Shown in pieces: positions 7,923-16,170 of a stretch of DNA of 51,128 nucleotides. The notes under the pieces were generated by a model. The model saw only the letters and a list, made by a program, of their open reading frames with translations. It had not been told where the DNA came from and ran no database searches. Location: NCBI RefSeq assembly GCF_009711465.1, contig NZ_SMME01000857.1, forward strand, positions 2,558 through 53,685, in the 5' to 3' direction. The position numbers and the translations under genes are program-made. Source of the stretch: Parendozoicomonas verongulae (GTDB lineage: Bacteria > Pseudomonadota > Gammaproteobacteria > Pseudomonadales > Endozoicomonadaceae). Numbering within the stretch: the stretch's first letter is position 1; each line of letters starts with the position of its first letter.

Positions 7923-9368
7923 TTACGCCAGCCAGCCAGCGGCAATCGCACTTGAGAAGAGCGACATGATGATCAGAACAACCAGCACAAACTTCATGGA
8001 CGCAGGCAGAGGCTGCGCAGTTGCAACAGGCTCGGAAGGCTCACCCAGAACGGTTTTGCCAAACCAGTACATAATCCAGCCAAAGCTGGCTACGGATTCA
8101 ATCAGGGCAATCACCAGCACCGGCGTCAGCCATGGGTACTGATCGGACATGGCGAAACCGGCCTGCATCAGGGAGAACTTGCTGAAGAAGATGTTGAAAG
8201 GAGGCACACCAGTAATAGCCAGCGCTGCCACACAAAAACCCACCGCAAGCAGCGGAGAACCTTTCACAATACCCTGTAGCTGAGGCAGCATGCGGGTACC
8301 GGCGGTGTAGCTCAGGGAACCGGCCACCAAGAAGAACAGGCTCTTGGCAAACGCATGGTTAAACAGGTAAGTCACACCACTGTCCAGCGCCAGTCTGGAA
8401 CCCAGAGCACCGATGGACAGCGCCAGAAACATATAAGCCAGCTGGGCAATAGTGGAGTAAGCCAGCAGACGCTTCATATCCTTCTGGGGCAGGTACATGA
8501 TAAAGCCGTAGATCATGGTGATGATGGCACCCGCTACACCCACCATGCCGACGATTTCAGGCACATTACCGGCAGACATCAGCGCACGGGCAAAGATGTA
8601 AACACCTACTTTCACCATGGATGCCGCGTGCAAATAGGCAGATACAGGGGTCGGCGCGTTCATCGCATCGGGCAGCCACACATGCATAGGCAGCTGGGCA
8701 GACTTACCCCAGGCCGCCATCAGCACACCGCACAGCACGATTGTCTTGGTGGTGTCATCCAGTTGCGCCAGCGCTTCGATAGAGAAAGTGCCAGTGGCCT
8801 TGAACAGGAACGCCGCCGCCACAAACAGGCCGAGGGACGCGATGTGGGTGACGATCAGCGCCTTCAGGCCCGCCTTAAAGGAAGACTCCTTCTGGTAGTA
8901 ACCAATCAGGGACCAGGAGCAGGCACCGGTGATCTCGAAGAACAAAAGCTGACCCAGCACAGTAGACGACAGCACCATACCTGCCATCGCGCCGATAAAT
9001 ACCAGCAGGAAAGCGTAGTAACGTGGGTCGCCGGTTTGTGCGTGCTCACGGTTCGCCGGGCTCATATAACCCAGTGAGTAAAAGCTCACCAGGAAGCCGA
9101 GGGACACAACCGCCACAGCGATCAGGGTAGAGACTTTATCAACGGTAAAGCCAAACAGTTCGATCTGACCAACAGACAGCAGGTTAAAGTGGGTGCTCTG
9201 GGCACCGGCACTGAAGAAGCTGTAAGCGAGCGCCAACGTGCCGAGAGTTGCCAGCAGCGAGAACAGCTGGGCTGTCCACTTGCACTGCTTCGGCACCAGT
9301 ACCGCCAGCAGGGCTCCGATAAACGGAACCACAAGGGTGAATAAAGCTATAGATTCCATAAAATGCAT
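7923..9368 (-). CDS. hyfD: hydrogenase-4 membrane subunit HyfD (NuoL/NuoM-like)
   Basis: 481 residues, against 479 in E. coli. It is a polytopic antiporter-like subunit with KSAQLPMHVWLPDAMNAPTP and SAYLHAASMVKVGVYIFAR, the most conserved part of the proton_antipo_M family (broken-helix Lys and His), and QKDMKRLLAYSTIAQ. It probably forms one of three antiporter-type modules (with HyfB and HyfF) in the membrane arm. A second Met at residue 4 could also be the start. The gap to hyfC upstream is 7 bp. Confidence 0.93.
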   Translation of the reverse strand: MHFMESIALFTLVVPFIGALLAVLVPKQCKWTAQLFSLLATLGTLALAYSFFSAGAQSTHFNLLSVGQIELFGFTVDKVSTLIAVAVVSLGFLVSFYSLGYMSPANREHAQTGDPRYYAFLLVFIGAMAGMVLSSTVLGQLLFFEITGACSWSLIGYYQKESSFKAGLKALIVTHIASLGLFVAAAFLFKATGTFSIEALAQLDDTTKTIVLCGVLMAAWGKSAQLPMHVWLPDAMNAPTPVSAYLHAASMVKVGVYIFARALMSAGNVPEIVGMVGVAGAIITMIYGFIMYLPQKDMKRLLAYSTIAQLAYMFLALSIGALGSRLALDSGVTYLFNHAFAKSLFFLVAGSLSYTAGTRMLPQLQGIVKGSPLLAVGFCVAALAITGVPPFNIFFSKFSLMQAGFAMSDQYPWLTPVLVIALIESVASFGWIMYWFGKTVLGEPSEPVATAQPLPASMKFVLVVLIIMSLFSSAIAAGWLA

Positions 9369-9375
9369 GTCCTCC

Positions 9376-10329
9376 TTACAGTCCGGTCAGATAGAAAGCG
9401 AATCCGAGGACTGCCACACCAAAACCAGACCAGGTCAGGTGGTGAGTCTTGAGAAAGCGCGTCCGGGCCACACTGTTTTCCACCAGACCGGCGATCAGGA
9501 AGACAATAAACAGCTTGATAAACAGCACCACAAAGCCCATCAGAACGTGGGGCAGTGTGAAGTCTGCGGCTTTGCCGAAAGGAATAAACAGCGCCAGAAA
9601 CAGCTGGGCAACCACCAGTTGCTTTAAGCCCAGACCAATCTTCATCAGCGCGAGGCCCGCACCGGCGTATTCAGTCACCGGGCCTTCCTGCAGTTCCTGC
9701 TCAGCTTCGGCGGAGTCAAACGGCAGCTTGCCCATTTCGATAAATACCGCGAAGGCGCAGGCCGCACCGGCCATCAGCGTTGCCATAGGGGCAGACCAGG
9801 TTTCTGTCGCCATATGCTTGCTGATAAAGCCAAGGTCCGTAGTACCGGCAATCAGCGCCATAATCACGATGGACAGCATCAGGATGGGTTCCACCAGCAC
9901 ACCCAGAGTCAGCTCACGACTGGCACCGATACCGGCAAACATACTGCCGGAGTCCAGACCAGACAGGGAGAAGAAAAAGCGGAAAATGGCGAACAGGTAG
10001 ATGTCAGTAATGATGTCGCCGGCAATGGGGAACGGAGACTCATTGGTGACAGCCGGCAGAGCCATACCCACCAGCAACATAGTCACAATCAGGATATAAG
10101 GTGTGACAGTAAAAATGGTGCCGGAGTTGATCGGTGAAATTTCCTGCCGACGGAGCAGCTTAAAAATATCACGGTAATCCTGCAGCACACCGGGGCCACG
10201 ACGGGAATGCATCTTGGCGCGGATGACACGGGAGAAACCCGTAGCCAGCGGCGCCAGTGCAAGCATCAGCAGTGCCTGAACAATGGCGAGTGTCACCATT
10301 GAGGCGGTTGGCATTTCAAGTCCCTGCAT
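9376..10329 (-). CDS. hyfC: hydrogenase-4 membrane subunit HyfC (NuoH-like)
   Basis: 317 residues with about eight membrane segments. It is the NuoH/HycD-type subunit that anchors the hydrogenase small/large dimer to the membrane. The motif MHSRRGPGVLQDYRDIFKLL near 37 corresponds to the NuoH 'RRGPN..QD..KLL' loop, and FIEMGKLPFDSAEAEQELQE near 190 to the acidic loop that faces HyfI/HyfG. The start shares one base with the hyfB stop (TAATG), suggesting translational coupling. Confidence 0.94.
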   Translation of the reverse strand: MQGLEMPTASMVTLAIVQALLMLALAPLATGFSRVIRAKMHSRRGPGVLQDYRDIFKLLRRQEISPINSGTIFTVTPYILIVTMLLVGMALPAVTNESPFPIAGDIITDIYLFAIFRFFFSLSGLDSGSMFAGIGASRELTLGVLVEPILMLSIVIMALIAGTTDLGFISKHMATETWSAPMATLMAGAACAFAVFIEMGKLPFDSAEAEQELQEGPVTEYAGAGLALMKIGLGLKQLVVAQLFLALFIPFGKAADFTLPHVLMGFVVLFIKLFIVFLIAGLVENSVARTRFLKTHHLTWSGFGVAVLGFAFYLTGL

Positions 10330-12365
10330 TACATGCCTCCAAATTCAACGGGAACAAACAGCAGCACCAGCAGGGCGATCACCATGTACAGGCAGTAAAT
10401 CCTGAAGTCACCGTGCTGCATCACCTTGATCTTGTCCGCCAAACGGATAATCAGGCGGGACACAGGCATAATGATGTAATCATCAAACACAGGCTCGGTT
10501 TTGCGGGCAGCGTTGGTGGTTGCAGTAAGAACAGCGTTCATCGCAGGTGCGGGATCAAGGATCTTACGCAGGGTATAAAGAGGGGCGAACATGGAACGCA
10601 GCGCCTGGGTGAAACCACCAGCAGACACGGTCATGCGACCTTCGTAACCATAACCACAGGCCCAGGGCAGATCGCGTTTGGTGCGACGTTTCAGGGCAGG
10701 GCCACGGAATACGGACACCAGCAGTACAGGCACCAGAATCAGGGCAGAGAGAGCAATGATAATGATGGGCGTGGAGAGAATCGCACGGGTACCGTCTGCA
10801 GGAATCAGAGCCGCACCCTGAACCACATTCACTGTGTCCATGGAAATCACGCTGGTAGCGACAGAAGAAATCACCGGCGCAATCCAGGGAGAACCCAGAC
10901 CGAGAACCACACACAGAATCGCCAGAATCCACGCACCCATCACCATAGGTGCAGGCACTTCCTTCGCGTTGGCAGCATTCTCAGTGCGAGGGGCACCGCA
11001 GAAGCTGACACCAAACACCTTCACGAAACACATGCACGCCAGAGCACCGGTAATCGCCAACATAATAATGGCCACAGGGCCACCGACCTGAACCGCCATG
11101 GAAGAACCGTGGCTCAGAGACAGCAGAGACTGGTAAATAAACCACTCAGAGACAAAACCGTTCAGAGGAGGCAGCGCGGAGATAGCCATGGTGCCGATCA
11201 AAAAGGCCAGCGCCGTGTAAGGCATCACCTTCGCCAGACCGCCCATCTTCTCCATATCCTTGGTGTGGGTACGGAAGATAATGGAGCCAGCACCGAGGAA
11301 CAGCAGACCTTTGAACACTGCGTGGTTGAGCAGGTGATACAGACCACCCAGCAGACCCAATGCCGCAATCACAGGATGACCAGTAGTCATACCGATCATG
11401 CCAACACCTACGCCCATCAGAATGATGCCGACGTTTTCTACGGTGTGGTAAGCCAGCAGACGTTTGATGTCGTGTTCCGCCAGTGCGTAAAGCACACCCA
11501 GCACAGACGATACACAGCCGAAAGCGAGAACTACAAAGCCCCACCACAGCACCTGAGCACCCAGAAACACGATGCCGACCTTGATGATACCGAAGACACC
11601 AATCTTCACCATCACGCCAGACATCAACGCAGAACCGTTAGAAGGCGCAGCCGGGTGGGCTTTAGGCAGCCAGCCGTGCAGGGCAATCATGCCCGCCTTG
11701 GCACCAAAGCCGAAGAACGCCAGCAGGAAGATAACGGAAGATTCCCACACAGGTAGGGCGTGAGCTGTGTCCCGCAGGGTTTCGAAGCTGGCAAAGTTCA
11801 TGCTGCCGGTTGCGCGATACATCATGTAGAACGCAATCAGAATCAGCACAGAACCGGCGTGGGCAATCAGAAAGTATTGCAGGCCCGCATCAACAGCTTT
11901 CTTATCCTGTTCCGCAATAACCAGAAAGTAAGACGCCAGAGACATCATTTCGAAGAAGACAATAAAGTAGAAGGCGTTGTCAGAAACAACCAGAGCCACC
12001 ATGGACGCGATAAAGGTGTTCATAAAGAACCCCATCGCCCAGGCGCCCTTGCCTTTGTACTCTTCCATATATGAGATGGAGTAAATGGAAGCTGCCACCA
12101 CCAGCACAGAAATCACCATCACCATAAACGCGGCGAGGGGATCGAGGCGGATCATAAAGTCGGCAAAGTAAAACGGGCTGTAAATCTGTTTTACGACAGT
12201 GGTGCCATTGAGCAGAGTAGGCACAGAAGCGAACAGGCCCGCAACACCACCAAGAGCGCCGAGAATACCGGAGAGCTTGATAGCGGTATTTTCAGCTTTA
12301 TTCAGAGCGAGAGAGGCAAGAGCACCTGCGATATAAAGCAGGATTGAAACGGATAGAGCTGTCAT
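10329..12365 (-). CDS. hyfB: hydrogenase-4 membrane subunit HyfB (NuoL-like)
   Basis: 678 residues, against 672 in E. coli. It is a large NuoL/HycC-type antiporter subunit. The core GAKAGMIALHGWLPKAHPAA and SGVMVKIGVFGIIKVGIV contain the conserved broken-helix Lys residues. EHDIKRLLAYHTVENVG and HLLNHAVFKGLLFLGAGSI are also family hallmarks. The C-terminus has the DLPWACGYGYEGRMTVSAGG segment seen in HycC/HyfB. It probably carries the long lateral helix and ion channel of the distal membrane arm. Both ends overlap neighbouring genes by one base. Confidence 0.95.
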   Translation of the reverse strand: MTALSVSILLYIAGALASLALNKAENTAIKLSGILGALGGVAGLFASVPTLLNGTTVVKQIYSPFYFADFMIRLDPLAAFMVMVISVLVVAASIYSISYMEEYKGKGAWAMGFFMNTFIASMVALVVSDNAFYFIVFFEMMSLASYFLVIAEQDKKAVDAGLQYFLIAHAGSVLILIAFYMMYRATGSMNFASFETLRDTAHALPVWESSVIFLLAFFGFGAKAGMIALHGWLPKAHPAAPSNGSALMSGVMVKIGVFGIIKVGIVFLGAQVLWWGFVVLAFGCVSSVLGVLYALAEHDIKRLLAYHTVENVGIILMGVGVGMIGMTTGHPVIAALGLLGGLYHLLNHAVFKGLLFLGAGSIIFRTHTKDMEKMGGLAKVMPYTALAFLIGTMAISALPPLNGFVSEWFIYQSLLSLSHGSSMAVQVGGPVAIIMLAITGALACMCFVKVFGVSFCGAPRTENAANAKEVPAPMVMGAWILAILCVVLGLGSPWIAPVISSVATSVISMDTVNVVQGAALIPADGTRAILSTPIIIIALSALILVPVLLVSVFRGPALKRRTKRDLPWACGYGYEGRMTVSAGGFTQALRSMFAPLYTLRKILDPAPAMNAVLTATTNAARKTEPVFDDYIIMPVSRLIIRLADKIKVMQHGDFRIYCLYMVIALLVLLFVPVEFGGM

Positions 12366-12985
12366 TATTGCTTCGCCTCCATCAGTTTGGTGGTGACGGT
12401 AGCAACATCATCCGCTGCATCGTTCTTACGGGCTTTTTTTGCGTGAGACATGGCCTCTTCGTCCACCAGAACGATGGCCTGCGTTGGGCACACATCCACA
12501 CAGGCGGGGCCTTCTTCACGGGTGCGGCACAGATCACACTTGATAGCGATACTTTTTACACCCGGTTCCCAGGCCAGCAGGTCCTTACCAAACACAGAGG
12601 GTGTGGAGGTAGACGGATTGCTGGAACGTACATCCGATGGAATGTAAGTGTCGTAAGAATTGGCGTATTCGAGAGGGCGACTGCCAGAGAAACCGATAGC
12701 TCCAAAGGGGCAGACAACCGCACACAGGGTACACCCTACGCAGGCGGTTTCGTCGAGTTCGACGCGACCATCCACAGGGGTAATCGCCTTCACCGGGCAG
12801 ACCTTGGCACAGGGGGCATCATCACAGTGACGACAGGCAACCGGAGCGGTTGCGTCGCCATGTTTCATAACGGTCAGGCGGGGGTGACTTTGCAGACCCA
12901 CCTTTTTGTGAGCGACAGAACATGCTGACATGCATGTCCCGCACCCGATACATAGCTGTGAGTCTGCAATAATAAAGCGGTTCAT
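12365..12985 (-). CDS. hyfA: hydrogenase-4 electron-transfer subunit HyfA (4x [4Fe-4S])
   Basis: 206 residues, against 205 in E. coli HyfA. It is a polyferredoxin of the HycB/HyfA type with four cysteine clusters: CIGCGTCMSACSVAH at 12-26, CRHCDDAPCAKVCP, CVGCTLCAVVCPFGAIG, and CDLCRTREEGPACVDVCP near 150. In E. coli this subunit takes electrons from formate dehydrogenase H. Here its redox partner is unknown, because no fdhF-like gene is in the window. It is the first gene of the operon, with AGGAG four bases before the ATG and a sigma-54 promoter about 40 bp upstream. A region of about 35 residues after residue 180 is charged and variable. Confidence 0.95.
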   Translation of the reverse strand: MNRFIIADSQLCIGCGTCMSACSVAHKKVGLQSHPRLTVMKHGDATAPVACRHCDDAPCAKVCPVKAITPVDGRVELDETACVGCTLCAVVCPFGAIGFSGSRPLEYANSYDTYIPSDVRSSNPSTSTPSVFGKDLLAWEPGVKSIAIKCDLCRTREEGPACVDVCPTQAIVLVDEEAMSHAKKARKNDAADDVATVTTKLMEAKQ

Positions 12986-13026
12986 ATCACTCCTAGAGGT
13001 ATTGCAGGTACTGATGCCCCTCTAAG

Positions 13027-13042
13027 AGCAATATCCAGGCCA
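13027..13042 (-). promoter_or_regulatory. sigma-54 (RpoN) promoter of the hyf operon
   Basis: On the minus strand the sequence reads TGGCCTGGATATTGCT, matching the -24/-12 consensus TGGCAYR-N4-TTGCW at all but one position, with the invariant GG-N10-GC. The predicted transcription start is near 13016, giving a leader of about 30 nt before hyfA. E. coli hyc and hyf operons are also RpoN-dependent, driven by FhlA/HyfR. No such activator gene is in the window. Confidence 0.85.
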
Positions 13043-13190
13043 AAGACACAATACGAACCACGAAAACTCGCATTGCGCAGAGTTGTGAGTAATCCTCCGT
13101 AACCTGATTCAGCCTTTCAGTCTACTGACGAAATATTGAAATAAGAATTACACAACAACGCGTAAACGACACAGAGCAATAAATACGTGT

Positions 13191-13245
13191 GTGACGAAGT
13201 GGTGACGACACTTTGTCGAACAGGTGACGAGCAAGTGTCGCCACC
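13191..13245 (-). promoter_or_regulatory. probable enhancer-type activator sites upstream of hyf
   Basis: GTGACGA occurs three times on the plus strand, at 13191, 13202 and 13224 (11 and 22 bp apart). A fourth TGACGA, at 13126, is 66 bp before the first of these (motif start 13192). The last copy is half of an imperfect inverted repeat GGTGACGA-N7-TCGCCACC (13223-13245). The cluster lies about 150-200 bp upstream of the sigma-54 promoter, the usual place for an enhancer-binding protein. ATTTCGTCA at the 13126 site resembles an FhlA half site. The inverted repeat could instead be a weak terminator for the gene ending at 13261, but it lacks a U tract. Confidence 0.5.
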
Positions 13246-13260
13246 TTTCGCTGACCAGCC

Positions 13261-14727
13261 TTATTCAATCACCCACACGTTTGCTCTGCGCACACCATCC
13301 CTCACGAACCCACTGCCCACGTTCGCTGAAGGCACTTTAAGCTCACTCCTCTTTTGGGAAGGGTGATGAGACAATGCTTCCAAAGCTGACTCATTTCGCT
13401 CAAGGCTCATGTCTTGCAGTTTTTCTGATAATAAAGCTGCTGGCGGCCTGCCTGACATCGACCATTCGTCATTGCCACTGCCATTATATTTACCATACTC
13501 ATTACATGAGTCCCGTGGATCATCGCCTAGGCAGTCATACTCGACCCACCCCCTTCTCTCACCCCGGTAATCTATTTTATCTTTCCTATCATGCTTATAG
13601 ATAATTTTCGGAAGAGGAGGAGCCAGGCTTACTGGAAAATAAAGTCCAAAATTCCTAAAATCCTCGGACTCCCTTATTATCTGAAAAGCCTCCCGATCTG
13701 AACGCACCAAAACCTCAGCCAGGGCGTGTAGCAAAGTTATTTCTTTGGGATAAGTTTTATAGGCTTCATAAGCCGCTTTATACTTTTTGATGACATCATA
13801 GAGGCTTTGAATTTCCTTCTGTTCAGGATCATGTACAATTTGCAGCCAGTTCTGGAGCAGCTGTGCATGTAAGCCAGGCTGTCGGCTGAAGATATCCTCC
13901 CCTTTATCTAAAGTACCTTCTGCAAGCGCGCCCAGTTCCGCAATGCATGTTTTATACAAGCTATTGTCATCATCGTTATAGGCTTGTACAGCTTCAGAGA
14001 ACCAGAAAATCGACCTCATCCCTCTCGACAGTTTCTTTACATCCAACTCAACCTGTCGAACCTCATCAAGAAGCAGCCCTGGGGTTGTCTCATCCACCAC
14101 TAACAAAGCCCTGCCAAAGGCAAACTGGTCCTCCTCAGACCAACCGCCTCTCCTCAGGTACATCATGGTATGCAAATTTAAAATATCTCGAGGTAACACA
14201 AAAGACTGCCCCTCCTCTCCCGAATTTTCATGTTTCATAATACCCACAAGGCGGATATTTTTACGCCTCCCTTTCCGCCTCCATACCTTTTTCTCGGGCT
14301 GATTGCTCCGCTGCACACCCAATGAACTGACACGCACTGTTTGCATTGTTTGCACTGGCTCATGAACCACTTCTGGAAATCTCGCTTCTCGCTCGGTCGC
14401 CGCCAGCATCATTCCCAGTCGAAAATTGCTTGCAGTCGGCTTATAACCCCTCCTCTCTTTGTCGCGATGAGGCCTGCTATAGGGTTTCGCCCTTGCCTTG
14501 ACTTGCTTTCTCTTTTCAACAACCCCTCGCACACGCCATTCTGGATCTCTCTCCTCTTCCCCTATATACCGGGGCAAGTAACTGGCAGTTGACGGCCTTC
14601 CTGGAGAGAACTCCGTCATATCCGTTTTGCTTTTTTCCATTGCTGCAAGCACTCCCTCAGATAAAACACTCATAAAACAAGCACTCAAAAAGACAAGAAC
14701 CCACCAGCTGAAGTGAGAAACACCCAT
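13261..14727 (-). CDS. secreted protein of unknown function, 488 residues
   Basis: The N-terminus (residues 1-29, a hydrophobic run ending SEGVLAA) is a likely signal peptide, so the protein is probably exported. It continues with a very basic, Arg/Lys-rich segment (about 60-160, including RKQVKARAKPYSRPHRDKER). A mostly helical middle follows (about 180-360, TPR-like in appearance but with no clear repeat), then a polar C-terminus. Two cysteines in YDCLGDDPRDSCNEYG could form a disulfide. I recognise no family. It lies on the hyf strand, 276 bp upstream of hyfA, so it probably has its own transcript, and it is divergent from hydA. Nothing in it suggests a hydrogenase role. The start follows GGTGA. 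Confidence 0.7.
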   Translation of the reverse strand: MGVSHFSWWVLVFLSACFMSVLSEGVLAAMEKSKTDMTEFSPGRPSTASYLPRYIGEEERDPEWRVRGVVEKRKQVKARAKPYSRPHRDKERRGYKPTASNFRLGMMLAATEREARFPEVVHEPVQTMQTVRVSSLGVQRSNQPEKKVWRRKGRRKNIRLVGIMKHENSGEEGQSFVLPRDILNLHTMMYLRRGGWSEEDQFAFGRALLVVDETTPGLLLDEVRQVELDVKKLSRGMRSIFWFSEAVQAYNDDDNSLYKTCIAELGALAEGTLDKGEDIFSRQPGLHAQLLQNWLQIVHDPEQKEIQSLYDVIKKYKAAYEAYKTYPKEITLLHALAEVLVRSDREAFQIIRESEDFRNFGLYFPVSLAPPLPKIIYKHDRKDKIDYRGERRGWVEYDCLGDDPRDSCNEYGKYNGSGNDEWSMSGRPPAALLSEKLQDMSLERNESALEALSHHPSQKRSELKVPSANVGSGFVRDGVRRANVWVIE

Positions 14728-15031
14728 TTTTATTCACCATCTGAACGACAGTGATTGAGTATAGGCAGTGAAAAATGCACTAAGGGACGACAGAAAGTTG
14801 TTTTTTGAACATAAGCCTGCGCTGCAAAAAAAACAGATACAAACAAATGCGAACACCCTACCGGTTGACCACAAGAAGAGATACGGAATATCACAATCAC
14901 ATTTTTCTTGAACCCATGGCATGTTGATGATGATTTTTCACATCTCTTAATAAATGCTGACAAATGCTTTTTCCTGGGTCTCCCTCACCTTTCGCATTTG
15001 ACCTTCAGCATTCGACAGGATTATAAAGTTT
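14728..15031. promoter_or_regulatory. divergent intergenic region upstream of hydA
   Basis: About 300 AT-rich bases between two divergent genes, which must hold the hyd operon promoter. A TTGACC (14998-15003) and TATAAA (15022-15027) pair with an 18-bp spacer sits immediately before hydA; if used, it would give an almost leaderless mRNA, so it may be chance. TTGATGATGATTTT at 14924-14937 matches only one half of an FNR box well. There is no GG-N10-GC sigma-54 site here, unlike before hyfA. No RNA gene or repeat was seen. Confidence 0.35.
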
Positions 15032-16168
15032 ATGGACTCCTATAACGCTCTCTATGAGCAAGGTGTCGCTCGGTTAAAACAACTGCAGCAACTGACACCC
15101 CGCATGGGCGAATCCCTCCAGGATAAAATGGAAGCCAAAGGTATTTCTCGCCGGGATTTCATGAAATGGAGTGCCACAGTCACTTCCCTTCTTGCCTTGC
15201 CGCTGTCGTTTCAACCTCTTGTTGCACAAGCTGCAGAAGTCTCTGACCGTGTACCACTGATCTGGCTGCATATGGCTGAATGCACCGGCTGCTCTGAATC
15301 CCTGATTCGTACCGACAGCCCCAGCCTGGACACTTTGATCTTTGATCATGTGTCTGTGGAGTATCACGAAACCCTGATGGCTGCCTCCGGCATGCAGGCC
15401 GAAGAGAACCTTGAAGAGGCTATGGAAACCTTCAAAGGTAACTACCTGCTGTGCGTAGAAGGTGCGGTGCCAACGGCAAATAATGGTGCCTTCCTGAGAA
15501 TCGGGCCGAAGAGTGAGACCGGTCTTCAGGTAGTTACCAATGCTGCCAGGAACGCAGCAGCCATTGTCTCTGTGGGCACCTGTGCCTCTTTCGGTGGTGT
15601 ACAGGCCGCAGCGCCGAACCCCACCGGAGCCAAAGGTGTTCATGAGGTGGTTGACCGTACCGTGATTAACCTCGGCGGTTGCCCGCCCAGCGCCAAGAAT
15701 ATTGTCGGCACCCTGATGTACTTCATCATGTTTGGTAAGCTCCCTGCTCTGGACATGTTTAACCGTCCGAAGTGGGCCTATGGCAAGCGTGTACACGACA
15801 ACTGCGAACGTCGCGGTCACTTTGATGCCGGAGAGTTTGTCGAAACCTTTGGCGATGAGAACGCCAAAGACGGCTTCTGTCTGTACAAGATGGGATGCAA
15901 AGGCCCGTACACCTACAACAACTGCCCCACCGAGCGTTTCAACGCTCACACCAGCTGGCCGGTGCTGGCCGGACATGGTTGCATTGGCTGTTCTGAGCCT
16001 GATTTCTGGGACGAGATGGCTGACTTTGAAAAGCCTTTAGGCCGCCAGATTGTTAAAGGTCTGGATGCCTCCACTGATACTGTAGGTGCCGTGATTCTCG
16101 GAGCCTCTGTTCTGGGTATTGGTGCACACGCCGTTACCTCTATTTTTGCGAAATCCGAGGAAGCCTGA
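15032..16168 (+). CDS. hydA: uptake [NiFe]-hydrogenase small subunit, Tat-exported (HydA/HyaA type)
   Basis: 378 residues. This periplasmic electron-transfer subunit of a group 1 membrane-bound hydrogenase passes electrons from H2 to a cytochrome b. A twin-arginine motif SRRDFMK (39-45) and hydrophobic stretch precede AQA at about 65-67. The proximal cluster has the standard four ligands (Cys84, Cys87, Cys184, Cys217). Positions of the two extra cysteines of oxygen-tolerant enzymes are Gly86 and Gly189. The distal cluster is His255/Cys258/Cys283/Cys289 and the medial one Cys298/Cys317/Cys320. Residues 347-372 form the C-terminal membrane anchor. The N-region before the Tat motif is unusually long (38 residues). 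It is the first gene of hydABCDE-hypC, with hydB starting 2 bp after its stop. Confidence 0.95.
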   Translation: MDSYNALYEQGVARLKQLQQLTPRMGESLQDKMEAKGISRRDFMKWSATVTSLLALPLSFQPLVAQAAEVSDRVPLIWLHMAECTGCSESLIRTDSPSLDTLIFDHVSVEYHETLMAASGMQAEENLEEAMETFKGNYLLCVEGAVPTANNGAFLRIGPKSETGLQVVTNAARNAAAIVSVGTCASFGGVQAAAPNPTGAKGVHEVVDRTVINLGGCPPSAKNIVGTLMYFIMFGKLPALDMFNRPKWAYGKRVHDNCERRGHFDAGEFVETFGDENAKDGFCLYKMGCKGPYTYNNCPTERFNAHTSWPVLAGHGCIGCSEPDFWDEMADFEKPLGRQIVKGLDASTDTVGAVILGASVLGIGAHAVTSIFAKSEEA

Positions 16169-16170
16169 TC

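Noticed and set aside
10257..11756. A 499-codon plus-strand frame opposite hyfC/hyfB
   Set aside because: Antisense of conserved membrane genes; composition is dominated by His, Gln, Thr and Arg, as expected from reverse-complemented Leu/Val/Ala codons.
13223..13245. Inverted repeat as a terminator of the 488-residue gene
   Set aside because: It has one mismatch and no U tract, and its position and repeats fit an enhancer site better; a terminator role is not excluded.
14924..14937. FNR site before hydA
   Set aside because: Only the left half of TTGAT-N4-ATCAA matches well; the right half has three mismatches, so I list it only as a weak note.
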